DNA of 64,000 bases from Turnera subulata. Its lineage: Eukaryota; Streptophyta; Magnoliopsida; Malpighiales; Passifloraceae. The stretch covers positions 62,001-126,000 of the forward strand of contig JAKUCV010001077.1 of NCBI GenBank assembly GCA_028386065.3, given 5' to 3'. Each line of letters opens with the position of its first letter. The stretch's first letter is position 1. The translations under genes and the position numbers were made by a program. The notes beneath the pieces are model-generated. The model made no database searches, was not told where the DNA came from, and saw only the letters and a program-made list of their open reading frames with translations. Below, piece after piece: positions 31,662 through 44,944 of this stretch.

Positions 31662-33233
31662 GTTCTATCCCACTTAACAAAATTTCATCCTCGAAATTTA
31701 CATAACAAGTCAAGCAACCACGTGCTTAACTGACACAAACAAGTGTCACCCGGTATCAAAATACCATCAGCCAAAACTACAAAGTAGAACCATCATGACC
31801 ATCAATCACATTTTCAAGCAAGAACTCCGATATACCAAGTCATTCATCGACTTTAGTCAAACATGTCTATAGAGCATAAGATCAAAGCATTAACCCAAGA
31901 GTCTTATCTAACCATGAACGACATTAATAATATTAGAATCTGAAATCCGTTTCATTATCATCATTGATACTTTCCTCAAGTAAATATACCCAAAATTTTT
32001 GCTCCGTTAAGCATACCCTCAGGTATTAGAACTCAAAAAATTGTTACTAAGTAACAAGATCATCATTCGTGTTTCGAAAACCTCAAGACCAAAAATCCAT
32101 AATCCATTTCAAGCTCCAAACTTCAAAGCATTTCCCTCTCTCACCAATTTTAACCAAAATTGTATAACTCCCAGAACATACCATTAGGCACTAGGACTAA
32201 ATCGTTACCAAAATATCATAGTTATAATTCTATACCTTGGATTTCTCAAGACCCACACATCCTTAATTAACTCATACTCACGTATCTATCTCTCAAACCA
32301 TAATTATCACGATCATGACAATACTTTTGATAAAAAATCCAAATATTACAAGTTCATTCCAACACGGACCCTATCATACTCCAGACATTTAACTCACATC
32401 GCCCAAGACAAGCTCACAAATCTAGCCTCATGACCCAAAAATTATCAATATCCACAAGAGATCAGTGAACCTAAACCTCAACAAGAGTAGTATAATCAAA
32501 ACTTCTAATTACATCACCGTTAAAAGTCAAACCTCAATATGAACACACTATCGGCATCCTCAACCCGCATATAAGCGATAACTTCAACAACAATTCATGA
32601 TCAAAACTCTTTAATCACAAACACTATCAATGCCTGATATCTCAACCAAGTTAAATACCTCAAGTATCATTCAAAGACATTCCCTAAATATGCCATTGGG
32701 TCAACCTCAAATTAATTCAAGAAATTGTCATCTCAAACTCCGAACAAGAATTATTCCACACAATAATTCGCAAGCGAATTCAAGTCCTGGAGCTCAACAA
32801 ATCAGACCACAAATAAAATGATCACCAAGATTACAAGAATCATATCCACAAGCTTTATATCAGATCTTCTCTTCACAAAAGTAACATCCAAAAACAAACC
32901 GTTGGTTCTTACTTGTATTGGCCAAATTCACACCACAAGAAACACAAGCAAAGAGCAAGAGTCTATACCGACTCTGACAAAACAGTGGAAATTCCACAAA
33001 ACAAACCTTGCAACAGCCTAAGCTGTAAAGGTAAGCACATCATTTCAACGACAATACCGGGCCACTCCAACTCTCAACAGGTGTGTGTCCTCCACCGGAT
33101 CCGTAGCAAGACTCACTATATGAATGTATATGACAATGCAACATAGGACTCAAAATGGAGCAGACACATGCATATAAGAGCAAAAAACGTATCCAAGCAT
33201 CCCAAAGGATCTACAGCCTGCTCCACTACCAAC
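31662..33233 (-). mobile_element. Internal region 1 of the array, no coding capacity (about 1.57 kb)
   Basis: Next to LTR A it has the sequence that precedes the 3' LTR in the pol-bearing element (minus strand TTTCGAGGATGAAATTTTG). At the other end, just before LTR B, the minus strand reads TTGGTAGTGGAGCAGGCTG. That resembles a PBS for initiator tRNA-Met (TGGTATCAGAGC) with mismatches. Nothing in between resembles gag or pol; the few ORFs are short and AT-rich. It is therefore a large non-autonomous derivative. Confidence 0.75.
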
Positions 33234-36200
33234 TGAAATGCCTGTATCCCAAAATAACCAATTAAATTATTTATGACATATGAGATGACCAAATTGCCCT
33301 TCTGCCCCGGGATACGATATAAACAAGAAATTCAACAATTGATTATGAACATATTATTCAATACATTATATAATAATCGAGTATGCAGCGGAAGACACAT
33401 GTGATAAACATGTATACAATGTACTCTATGGACCCGACCCGACGAGAGGATAACACCGCCACTTACTGATATGCGCCACTGCTCAACGAACAATTAACCT
33501 GTCTAAAGACTGTGAGGGGGTGAGACCAACCACTGTCTCAGCGCAAACAAATAAACCAGAATATACAAATACAAATCAACCAAAAATACACCGGCATCAG
33601 GCAGTAGCAACCATAGTGCACGAACAAGTACAATGCACAACACAAAGTCATCAGCAGACTTTAAACTTACACTTGTCTTTAATCATCTTATTATAGTTAT
33701 ACTTTATCATTATTAGAGTTTAACATTTTATTAGGGCCCTCTACTGTGTGCGTCGAGCTCGATCCTGTCTCATGAGACAACCAGGGCATAAGCCCAATAT
33801 AATCAGGGCAAGGCCCAATATAATCAGGGCAAGGCCCAATAGAATCACTGAGAGAGAGAGAGAGAGAAAGAGGGAGGTAGAAAGGGTGAGATTGAAAGAG
33901 GGAAGTAGAACCGGTCATCACAGACCCATATGCTAAACCGCATATACCATGCTATTCCGCATGCAACCCCAAGGGGTATCACTTCCCGCTCGAACCAACC
34001 GGCCAATTGCCCTATAGTAGTATATTTTCAATGTACATTATTCTCAGTTATACTTAACGAGTTATGTGTGCTATACGTTATGATTGTCCTGGTTTGTGTG
34101 GATTTAATATTTTATTTTCAAGTCCTGGCCTCCAGCCCACAAATCACCACAGGAACCTCAAAAACCATAAATCATGTTACTTAACATAACAAACAAAGCA
34201 TGCTCAACTGGAATATAATATCACACTGGCACAAAATTCACATAATCAGGAATACCAAATCAAAGGCATCATCATTATGATACAAAGTGCAAACAAGCAC
34301 ATCAACGCAATAGGCATACATGCACAAAGCATTCAATACCAACCAAGTATTACCCCATCTTGTACCAAGTTTATTAACTGAGTATTGTCGGCGGTAATGC
34401 ATACAAAGGTTTATATATCCTCACCTGGGCCATATTAACTGCCTCGGATCCAAAGCCCGCTCTGCCTCGACAGTCCTATATTTATCACAAGAACGACCAC
34501 ACATAAGGTCCACATAAAATTATGATGAACGCATACTAATGAAACGCTCAACTGAACAATCCCAAACCTAACTATCCGACTATGATGGATCAGGGTCAAG
34601 GCTCAAAGGGTACTATCATACTATACATTTCCAAGATCACGGGCCTAAACGTTTTGTAGGGCCTAAGCCCAACTAAGTCCACCATCACATTCTCAGGCCT
34701 AAGGCCCACTTCCTTATGTCCTTAATTACCAACTATGAAATTGGACATAAAGCCCATTCTTTAAATCCAATAAACAACCTGAAGCTTCTTAGAGTTAGAT
34801 GATGGGCCTGGGTCCGGTTTTTCCTAATTTCCGATCTAAGGTCATACCCGAGCCCAAGTCTTTTCAGACTAAGATTCTCTCTGCATCGGTGGACGCACTC
34901 ACTCCCGGCACACGGTTTTCCACTAAGTCCATTTATTTTAATACACTAATTAATTCCATTTACCGTACATGATATGTATAAAATTAAATTAAGGGCATCG
35001 CCAATAATTGCCATTTAACAGCCAAAGAAGAAATAATATATCCAGCCGGACAGAACCCGAGCCCTCGTCGGAAAAGTACACGTCTCGGCGGATTCTGGTC
35101 AGACTCGCCGGAACAGCCATAACAATCTGCTGAAACCCAAACATCAACCAAAACCAGAAAACGAACCCCCAACAATCTGCCATTCCAGAGAAACACACAA
35201 TGCGCATTCAGTCCAACAAAAACACTCTCGTAGAACACCAAATTGGACCAAAGGAACGAGTTATGATTGTTTCCCGAAATCAATTCCGTTAACAACAGCA
35301 TTGGATCCATGCTCCAAAACCCAAACCTGCATTGATCATAACAACCCTGAGCCAAGAAAGCTTCTGCTCGCAAAAGACCAACACCACTACCGAAAATAAC
35401 TCGAACCCAACAATAATGTGAGGCCAACCTACCCACCTGACACAGCCATAACTGCCCCACAGCGAGTCCACCGCCACAAACAACAACTCCATCCACCATC
35501 TCGAGCAACCCGACACACACACAATCCGCACCCACAACCTGAACCCGCCACCGACAACACAAACAACCCGATAAGGGCTAGTTCTACACACGAAAAATCG
35601 AGAAAGAGGAAGAGAAGGGAAAACCATGCTTACCGGGCAAAGCCAGAGGCGGCGGCGACGCGAAGCACAGCCTCCTCCGACCTAGTCACAGCCACAAACA
35701 AGGCGGCCCTGACACAAACACACCGAGAGGAACTCGGTTCAAACCTCCCCTCGCTTCCCTTAAACTTTGCAGCACCGACAACCTATAGAAAACGAGTGGT
35801 GGCGGCATCTCGTTGGTGGCGGCGTTTATGAATTGAGGAAGAGAAGAGATAATGGAGAATCGGAGGTGGAGCAAACGAAAAATCAAAAAAAAAGAGGTTA
35901 AGAGGGAGCCGTTGTGAGGGAATCATGGGGAAGGGAGATAAAAACAGATAGAAGAAATCGTGGGGTTGAGGAGTGGCGCAGAAGAAAATAAAGGAGAGAG
36001 AGAAGGGAAAAGAAAGAAAGAAAAGAGGGTTAGGGTTTTGCCCTGGCCGAGCAAAATGACGTCATTTTGCTTGAGCACAGGGTCAACCCGCCCTGGTCAA
36101 CCTTTTACTTTATTACATATTTTTTCTTTCTTTCCTTTTTAAGGAAAACGACGTAGTTTTTATTAAAAACTGCTATACACTCCTCATTCCGCACTGAAAC

Positions 36201-36385
36201 ACGTTTTATTCCAAAAAAACCTGAACAGGGAACAACTCCAACCTAAAATTAATATTTCCATTGAAAATAAACTAATTTTCTCGACCAAAACACCAGAAAA
36301 TTCTGCAAGGGTAAAATTGGTAATAAAATTCTAAAAATTCCGAAAAATTATAGAAATTAAATATCGAAAAATTCGGGCCGTTATA
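33234..36385 (-). mobile_element. LTR B of the three-LTR array (about 3.15 kb)
   Basis: It starts TGAAATGCCTGTATCCC and ends GGGCCGTTATA (terminal CA changed to TA). It is colinear with LTRs A and C. It carries one extra GGGCAAGGCCCAATA unit (33805-33845), a (GA)n tract at about 33848-33868, a telo-box at 36030-36039 and a TGACGTCA palindrome at 36054-36067. Confidence 0.85.
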
Positions 36386-37958
36386 GTTCTATCCTACTTA
36401 ACAAAATTTCGTCCTCAAAATTTACATAACAAGTCATGCAACCTCGTGCTTAACTGACACAAACAAGTGTCACCCGGTATCAAAATACCATCAGCCAAAA
36501 CTACCATGTAGAACCATCATGACCATCAATCACATTTTCAAGCAAGAACTCCGATATACCAAGTCATTCATCGACTTTAGTCAAACATGTCTATAGAGCA
36601 TAAGATCAAAGCACTAACCCAAGAGTCTTATCTAACCACGACCGGCATTAATAATATTAGAATCTGAAATCCGTTTCATTATCATCATTGATACTTTCCT
36701 CAAGTAAATATACCCAAAACTTTTGCTCCGTTAAGCATACCCTCAGGTATTAGAACTCAAAAGATTGTCACTAAGTAACAAGATCATCATTCGTGTTTCG
36801 AAAACCTCAAGACCAAAAATCCATAATCCATTTCATGCTCCAAACCACAAAGCATTTCCCTCTCTCACCAATTTTAGCCAAAATTGTATAACTCCCAGAA
36901 CATACCATTAGGCACTAGGACTAAATCGTTACCGAAATATCATAGTTATAATTCTATACCTTGGATTCCTCAAGACCCACACATCCTTAAATAACTCATA
37001 CTCATGTATCTATCTCTCAAACCATAATTATCACGATCATGACAATACTTTTGATAAAGAATCCAAATAGTACAAGTTCATTCCAACACTGACCCTATCA
37101 TACTCCAGACATTTAACTCACATCGCCCAGAACAAGCTCAAAAATCTAGCCTCATGACCCAAACATTATCAATATCCACGAGAGATGAGTGAACCTAAAC
37201 CTCAACAAGAGTAGTATAAACAAAACTTCTAATTACATCACCGTTAAAAGTCAAACCTCAATATGAACACACTATCGGCATCCTCAACCCGCATATAAGC
37301 GATAACTTCAACAACAGTTCATGATCAAAACTCTTTAATCACAAACACTATCAATATCTGAAATCTCAACCAAGTTAAATACCTCAAGTATCATTCAAAG
37401 ACATTCCCCAAATATGCCATTGGGTCAACCTCAAATTAATTCAAGAAATTGTCATCTCGAACTCCGAAAAAGATTTATTCCACATAATAATTCATAAGCG
37501 AATTCAAGTCCTCGAGCTCAAAAAATCAGACCACGAATAAAACGATCACCAAGATTACAAGAATCATATCCACAAGCTTTATATCAGATCTTCTCTTGAG
37601 AGAGGTAACATCCAAAAACAAACCGTTGGTTGTTACTTGTATTGGTCAGTTTCACACCACAAGAAACACAAGCAAAGAGTCAAGGGTCTATACCGACTCT
37701 GACAAAACAGTGGAAATTCCACAAAACAAACCTTGCAACAGCCTAAGCTGTAAAGGTAAGCATATCATTTCAACGACATTACCGGGCCACTCTAACTCTC
37801 AGCAGGTGTGTGTCCTCCACTGGATCCATAGCAAGACTCACTATATGAATGTATGTGACAATGCAACATAGGACTCAAAATAGAGCAGACTCAAGCATAT
37901 AAGAGCACAAAATGTATCCAAACATCCCAAAGGTTCTACAACCTGCTCCACTACCAAC
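36386..37958 (-). mobile_element. Internal region 2 of the array, no coding capacity (about 1.57 kb)
   Basis: It is nearly identical in length and order to 31662-33233, with scattered substitutions (roughly 95% identity by eye). The PBS-like segment before LTR C reads AGTTGGTAGTGGAGCAGG on the minus strand. No gag or pol. Confidence 0.75.
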
Positions 37959-40900
37959 TGAAATGCCCGTATTCCAAAATAACCAATTAAATTATTTATG
38001 ACATGTGAAATGACGAAATTGCCCTTCTGCCCCGAGATACGGTATAAACAAGATAATCATCAATTAATTATACAACATATTATTCAATACATTATATAAT
38101 AATCGAGTAGTGCAGGGGAAGACACATATGATAAACATGTATACAATGTACTCTATGGACTCGACCCGACGAGAGGATAACACCGCCACTTGCTGATATG
38201 CACCACTGCTCAACAAACAACTAACCTGTCTAAAGACTGTGAGGGGGTGAGACCAACCACTGTCTCAGCACAAACAAATAAACTAGAGTATACAAATACA
38301 AATCAACCAAAAATACACCAGCATCAGGCAGTAGCAACCATAGTGCACAAACAAGTACAATGCACAACACAAAGTCATCATCTAACTTTAAACTTACACT
38401 TGTCTTTAATCATCTTATTATAGTTATACTTTATCATTATTAGAGTTTAATATTTTATTAGGGCCCTCCACTGTGTGCGTCGAGCTCGATCCCGTCTGAT
38501 GAGACAACCAGGGTATAAGCCCAATATAATCAGGGCAAGGCCTAATAGAATCACTGAGAGAGAGAGAGAGAAAGAGGGAGGTAGAAAGGGGGAGATAGAA
38601 AGAGGGAGGTAGAACCTGTCATCACATACCCATATGCTAAACCGCATATACCATGCTATTCCGCATGCAATCATGAGGGGTATCACTTCGCGCTCGAACC
38701 AATCGGCCAACAGCCCCACAGTAGTATATTTTCATTCTACAATATTCTCAGTTATACTTAACGAGTTATGTGTGCCATACGTTATGATTGTCCAGGTTTG
38801 TGTGGATTTAATATTTTATTTTGAAGTCCTGGCCTCCAGCCCACAAATCACCACACGAACCTCAAAAACCATAAATGAAGTTATTTTGCATAACAAACAA
38901 AGCATGCTCAACTGGAATATAATGTCACACTGGCACACAATTCACACAATAAGCCATACCACATCAAAGGCATCATCATTAAGAAACAAAGTGCAAACAA
39001 GCACATCAACACAATAGGCATACATGCACAAAGCATTCAATACCAACCAAGTATTACCGCATCTTGTACTAAGTTTATTAACCGAGTGTTGTAGGCAGTA
39101 ATGCATACCAAGATTTATATGTCCTCACCTGGGCCATATTAACTGCCTCGGATCCAAATCCCGCCCTGCATCGACAATCCTATATTTATCACAAAAACGA
39201 CCACACATAAGGTCCACATAAAATTATGATGAACACATACTAATGAAACGCTCAACTGAACAATCCCAAACCTAACTATCCGATTATGATGGATCAAGGT
39301 CAAGGCTCAAAGGTTACTATCATACTATACATCTCCAAGATCACGGGCCTAAACTGTTTATAGGGCCTAAGCCCAACTAAGTCCACCATCACATTCCCAG
39401 GCCTAAGGCCCACTTCCTTATGTCCTTAATTACCGATTATGAAATTGGACATAAAGCCCATTCCTTAAATCCATTAAACAACCTAAAGCTTCTTAGAGTT
39501 AGATGATGGGCCTGGGTCCGGTTTTTCCTAATTTCCGATATAAGGTCATACCCAAGCCCAAGTCTTTTCCGACTAGGATTCTCTCTGCGTCGGTGGACGC
39601 ACTCACTCCCCGCACACGGTTTTCCACTAAGTCCATTTATTTTAATGCACTAATTAATTCCAATTACCGTACATGATATTTATAAAATTAAATTAAGGGC
39701 ATCGCCAATAATTGCCGTTTAACAGCCAAAGAAGAAATAATATATCCAGCCGGACAGAACCCGGGCCCTCGTTGGAAAAGTACACTTCTCGCCGGATCCC
39801 GGTCAGACTCGCCGGAACAGCCATAACAATCTGCTGAATCCCAAACATCAACCAAAACCAAAAAACGAACCCCCAACAGTCTTCCATTCCAGAGAAACAC
39901 ACAACGCGCATTCAGTGCAACAAAAACACACTCGTAGAACACCAAATCGGACCAAAGGAACGAGTTAAGAGTGTTTACCCGGAATCAATTCCGTTCTTAC
40001 CAGGAACGGATCCATGCACCAAAACCTGAACCTACACTATTCATAACAACCCCGAGCCAACAATGCTTCTGCTCGGAAAAAACCAACACCACTACCAGAA
40101 ATAACTCGAACCCAGCAATAATCTGAGGCCAATCGACCCACCTGACATAGCTATAATTGCCCCACAACGAGTCCACTGCCACACACAGCAACCCGACACA
40201 CACAGAATCCGCAGCCACAACCTGGACCCGCCACCGACAACACACACAACCCAATAAGGGTTAGTTCTACATACGGCAAACCGAAAAAGAGGAAGAGAAG
40301 GGAAAACCGTGGCTTATCGGGCAAAGCCAGAGGCGGCGGTGACGCAAAGCACAGCCTCCTCCGACCTGGTCACAGCCATAACTAAGGCGGCCCTGAGACA
40401 AACACGCCAAGACAAACTCGGTTCAAACCTCCCCTCGCTTCCTTTCGGCTTTGCAGCACCGACAACCTAGAGAAAACGAGTGGTGGCGGCTTCTCAATGG
40501 CGGCGACATTTATGAATTGAGGAAGAGAAGAGATAATGGAGAATCAGAGGTGGAGCAAACGAAAAACCAAAAGAAAAGAGGTTAAGAGGTAGCCGTTGTG
40601 AGGGAATTGTGGGGAAGGGAGATAAAAACAGAAAGAAGAAATCGTGGGGGTGAGGAGCGGCGCAGAAGAAAAGAAAGGAGAGAGAGAAGACTAAAGATAG
40701 AAAGAAAAGAGGGTTAGGGTTTTGCCCTGGCCGAGCAAAACGACGTCGTTTTGCTTGAGCACAGGGTCAACCCGCCCTGGTCAACCTTTTACTTTATTAC
40801 ATTTTTTTCTTTCTTTCCCTTTTACCAAAAACGACGTAGTTTTTATTAAAAACTACTATACAATCCTCATTCCACACTAAAACTCGTTTTATTCCAACAA

Positions 40901-41068
40901 AACCCGAACAGGGAGAAACTGCAACTTAAAATTAATATTTTCATGGAAAATAAATTAATTTTCTTGACCAAAACACCCGGAAATTCTGCAATGGTAAAAT
41001 TGGTAATAAAATTCCAAAAATTTTGTAAAATCATAGAAGTTAAATACCAAAAAATTCGGGGCGTTATA
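37959..41068 (-). mobile_element. LTR C of the three-LTR array (about 3.11 kb)
   Basis: It starts TGAAATGCCCGTATTCC and ends GGGGCGTTATA. It is colinear with A and B; palindrome at 40738-40751, telo-box at 40714-40723. The DNA directly after it resumes the interrupted SIRE gag. Confidence 0.85.
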
Positions 41069-41681
41069 ACTGATCTAGAATAGTAAGCATATGATCTTGT
41101 ACCATGAGTGTATGGTCTAGCATATGACCTCCTTCTATATGCTTGTGATCTACCATGATGAACATGCATTCTTGTGTCATGAACATGTGTTCTAGCATCA
41201 TGAGCAAATGGTTTACAATGTTCATATGATGTAGCATGATGAGAAGATATGGCACCATGTTCATATATCTTAGTATTGAGCACAAAAGATTTAGCATCAT
41301 ATCACACATTAGATGCACCTAATCCCTCTTTTTACATTGGATTTCTTTGTTGTCCTAAGAGAAAATTAAGACTATTTGTACCATTAGTAAACTTCTCTAA
41401 AGTACTTTTCAAATCAATAACTTCAGATTTAAGAGAATCATTCTCTTTTCTCAACACATCACAAGCACATACATTGGATGAGATCTTATTATTTAGTTCA
41501 TTGTAAGAAGTTTTCAAGAGCACTCTTTTCTTTTTCAAGAGCTTCAAGCTGTTTTTTATATATAAAATTCTTTTTCAAGGATTTTTCAAGCTCATCATGC
41601 AACTTATGGAAAGAATCATGTAATTCATCAAATGTAAAATCACCAGATGGATCGATTATCTCATCATCTTCAAGAGCCTGT
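41069..41681 (-). pseudogene. SIRE-like copia gag remnant 1, N-terminal half (coiled coil and heptapeptide repeats)
   Basis: On the minus strand the coiled coil (41332-41547) reads RKENDSLKSEVIDLKSTLEK and then FTNGTNSLNFLLGQQRNPM, the signature upstream of the knuckle in SIRE gag. After it (41069-41280) come seven-residue repeats such as ARTHVHD, TRMHVHH and TRSYAYY. These lead into the three-LTR array at 41068. The N-terminal side is cut at about 41681, where a different repeat starts (TGTGAACACCC). Structural protein of virus-like particles; non-functional here. Confidence 0.8.
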
Positions 41682-41814
41682 GAACACCCAAATTTGACCC
41701 ATGCTTTATTCTATTATTTTGAATTATTAATTTGTTTATGTATTTAATTGATGAGATGATTTGATTGATGGTATGAATATGTTTGTGATTTAACATAATA
41801 GAATATGTAGGTCC
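41682..41814 (+). mobile_element. LTR-start fragment related to the Ogre/Tat-like LTR
   Basis: It begins TGTGAACACCCAAATTTGAC, matching the LTR terminus at 58931 read on the minus strand (TGTGAACACTCAAATTTAGC). Similarity fades after about 30 bp. It interrupts the SIRE gag and is itself cut by the repeat starting near 41815. Confidence 0.45.
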
Positions 41815-43300
41815 AAAATAGGCTAAGAAGGGGGTTGAACTAGCCTCTAAAACCACTTTGAAGAAAATTCGTGCAGGAGACTCTTACCCGAATTCTGGGT
41901 TTTCTAAAAACAAAAGAAAGGTTGAAGGTAAAAGATGAGAGCAAACATACAAAACCACAAGACACCATTTTAGTTGTTCCCCCTACATCCTATAGGTACA
42001 TCCACTACTTAAGGCTCCCCCTTGAGATTTACCAAATCCACTATATGGTTTCTTCCAAGGTGAAATCCAACCTTTTACAACCAACCTTTTTCAGAGGATC
42101 AAGCTCAAATCTTTACAAGAATTTTCCCAAGGCTCACTCTCTAACCTAGGCTTTTAGTAAGGCTCAACCCAAACCTATACCAAAGTTTTCCAAAGCTCAC
42201 TCTCTAACCTATACCCAAAGCTTTTTCAAAGGCTCAAGTTTCAAACCTATTCCCCTTAAGTAAAAATCTACCAAATCTCACTTAAGGAAGGATTTTTCAA
42301 TCACACGAAGGGTGATTCACTCTTTGTTTACGAGATAAGCTCAAAGATATCACAAAGGTTTTAAGCCCAATGATGAAAGCAAGAACAAAATCCCCTCAAA
42401 AGATAAGTATTCAACAATCTAGGCTCAATGATCTCTCAAAGATTGTGTGCACAAAGCAAGCTCAATAATTAGGTTTCTCACACTTGTATTCTCTTGCTCT
42501 AACTTGTAAATGAGGATAGTAATTCTACTTATGGCCCCAATAACAAATGATGCTAAATGACAAAGAATGGCTTAAGAATGGCTTGCTGTTTTGGAATTTA
42601 GGTAGGAGGTTGTTACCCAAATTGGTTGTTGGAACTTTGTACTTGAACTAAAAACTCTCCAAAACAATTTTGTGGCTTCTAACACCTCTCTTGACTTGTT
42701 TTCTTGTGATAATAGTCCATAAAAATGTCCATAAAATCCCCCTTTGATGATTTTTCAATCTTATTTGATTGATGGATTAGAAACCCCTCACACTTGAAAG
42801 GACCACTCTCTTGGTTCCACATGAGAGAAAGAGAGGACGAAAAAATGGCTACTTTCCTTTTGATAATCTTCAACCATCTTTGATTAACTCTCTCAAGTAT
42901 TACTCCTTGAATGTGTCTTGGTGCATCCTTTCTTGTTTTCTAGCATGGACTTTGTGCAAGGAAAGGACAAAGGCCACTTGAAGAAGATGATAAATAGTGA
43001 AAGTAAAAAATTTTGAATGTGAGGTGTATGTGTAATAAAGGTGCCGTTGAAATTAAAGGAAAGGAAGAGAGAGAGCATTAATTGAAATGGTGAGTCTAAC
43101 TTCAAACAACCACATAAATGGACTTGTCATTAAACAACCACTTTTGGGCCATAAGTTCAATAAACAACCCATTAGATATAACAAGCCCAAATATTTTTAT
43201 AAAGGTCTTGGTTTTTTTCAAACCCAATATGTGAAGTAAGCCTAAACAATAATAATTTGGGACAAAAAATTTTTTAACATTTCACTTTAACTTTTCACAA
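41815..43300. mobile_element. SIRE-associated repeat, relative of 7018-8190
   Basis: It starts TGTAGGTCCAAAATAGGCTA, then GAAGGGGGTTGAACTAGCC. It shares with the left copy the segment CCACTATATGGTTTCTTCC and the degenerate CTATACCAAAGTTTTCCAAA-type repeats. Similarity is clear to about 42500 and fades later. No coding frame. It may be an LTR; boundaries and orientation are uncertain. Confidence 0.5.
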
Positions 43301-44280
43301 ATATTTTGACTAATCAAATAATTAACCTCATAAGAAAAATGCAATGGATAATATTCTCCCCCTTTTTGATTCTGTCATAACCCCGTTGATATTTTGGCAA
43401 AAGTTTAAAAAACTCCCCCTATGTATCTCAAACAATTGCCAAAGACTTAAGATTGTCATAAATACTATGTTCTCCCCCTTTTTGATATCAATCAACAAAA
43501 AGAAAACGAAGGATAAAGAAAGAAAAATATATATAAGATTCTCGCCTTTCTAAAACAAATTTGAAATCATACCACAAAAAGAAAAATGCAAACATAAAGG
43601 GATTAAACTAAACATAATAAGCTCTCCCTATTTAAGATAATATTTGCAATATAAGCACATAATAATAATGATATGTCACATCAATAACCAATTAAGTAAC
43701 TACATGCTATGCTTAATGAATGTCAAAGGAAGCCATGTGCATGAAAAAATATCATTGTAATGAATTCTCATGAATTTGAAGTATTGGGTGAGCTTTGAAA
43801 ATTTTTTAATATAGGTTAATCACCAAAACAATTGGCCTCTTTCTGGTTTGAAATTTGTGTAAGTTCCTTCTACGAAAATTTTTGAACTGATTCCACTTGG
43901 TACTCTCGGGTTGCAACATTTGTGTAAGAGCCTTCTACCCAAGGTTTTGAACATAAACCATCTTGTGCTCTCGGGTTGCAGTATTTGTATAAGTGCCTTC
44001 TACCCAAATTTTGAACTGATTTCACATGACTACTCTCGGGTCACAGAATTTTTGAAGGTGCATTTTACACAAATTTTCTGACTTTATGCGAATTCAACAA
44101 ACTTCCAACTCCTTTCTCGACTAATTTTTATAAGAATGCTCAAGACCCTTTCCAATGATGTTTTTCATCATTATTCTTGTATGCAATGCATGAATTCAAG
44201 ATACTCAAAATAATTAAATAAGCATAAAAAAAACACCATAAAAGGATACTAAAAAGGATACAAAATAGTTCAAACCAATC
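43301..44280 (-). mobile_element. Non-coding 3' part of SIRE-like remnant 2 with PPT-like tracts
   Basis: The minus strand carries two TCAAAAAGGGGGAGAA tracts (about 43363-43378 and 43470-43486). This is the purine tract typical just before the 3' LTR of SIRE-type elements. 43860-44220 is colinear with 27840-28200 of remnant 1. There is no pol sequence between this segment and gag, so the element lacked pol or lost it. Confidence 0.55.
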
Positions 44281-44944
44281 AAGTATGGGTATTTTAATAC
44301 TGTCACAATGTTTTCAAACACACCTCATCCTTACTTACCTAAAACATAAATCAAGTTCTTGGTACCCAATTTATCTTGGATCCTTGGGGGTTAGTCATAG
44401 TACCTTTTGGTACCCAAACATATTTAATATGGCAATACCTTTGTTTAAACAAGCAAGTACAAGTACCATGACCATTTTTTCCACAAAAATGACATGTGAT
44501 AGATGGACTACGAGATGATTTACATCTAACAAAGTTGTCATAACCATGAACTCTAGCATTGTAAGATTGTTGCCTATCACCAAAGCTATACGCCTTAGCA
44601 TGGTTGTAAGATGATTTAGCTCTATATGCTTGTGTTTTAGAATTGTAACCATATGATCTTGCATTGTGAGCTAATGATCTAGCATAGTGAACATGTGGTC
44701 TTGCACTATGAACATATGTTCTAGTGTTATAGGCATATGATCTCCTGTCATGAGTATGTGATCTAGCATAACTTCTCCTTCTATATACTTGTGATCTACT
44801 ATGTTGAGCATGTGATTTTGTGTTATGAACATGTGTTCTAGCATCATGAGCATATGTTTTAGCATGTTTATATGATGTAGCACGATAAGAGGAAGATATG
44901 GCACCATATCCATATGCCTTAACATTAAGGACACTTCCATCCTA
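44281..44944 (-). pseudogene. SIRE-like copia gag remnant 2 (heptapeptide repeats and intact zinc knuckle)
   Basis: On the minus strand the knuckle at 44453-44494 reads CHFCGKNGHGTCTC, an intact CX2CX4HX4C. KYVWVPKGTMTNPQGSK and a stop after NWVPRT follow. Upstream (about 44580-44890) are about a dozen seven-residue repeats rich in Arg, Tyr and His (RTHVHNT, RSYAYNT, RTYVHSA, RPHVHYA, RSYGYNS). The frame is open from about 44940 through the knuckle. It is cut at 44944, where unrelated repeat DNA begins. RNA-binding particle protein; truncated. Confidence 0.82.

Noticed and set aside
34984..35562. A 192-codon minus-strand ORF in LTR B
   Set aside because: The other LTR copies at the same place have broken or shorter frames (e.g. 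30576-30839, 39997-40254), so there is no sign of a maintained protein.
28521..41075. A 5-bp TSD for the three-LTR array
   Set aside because: Flanking pentamers ATGCT and ACTGA do not match well enough. Alignment to the uninterrupted gag relative suggests lost bases instead.
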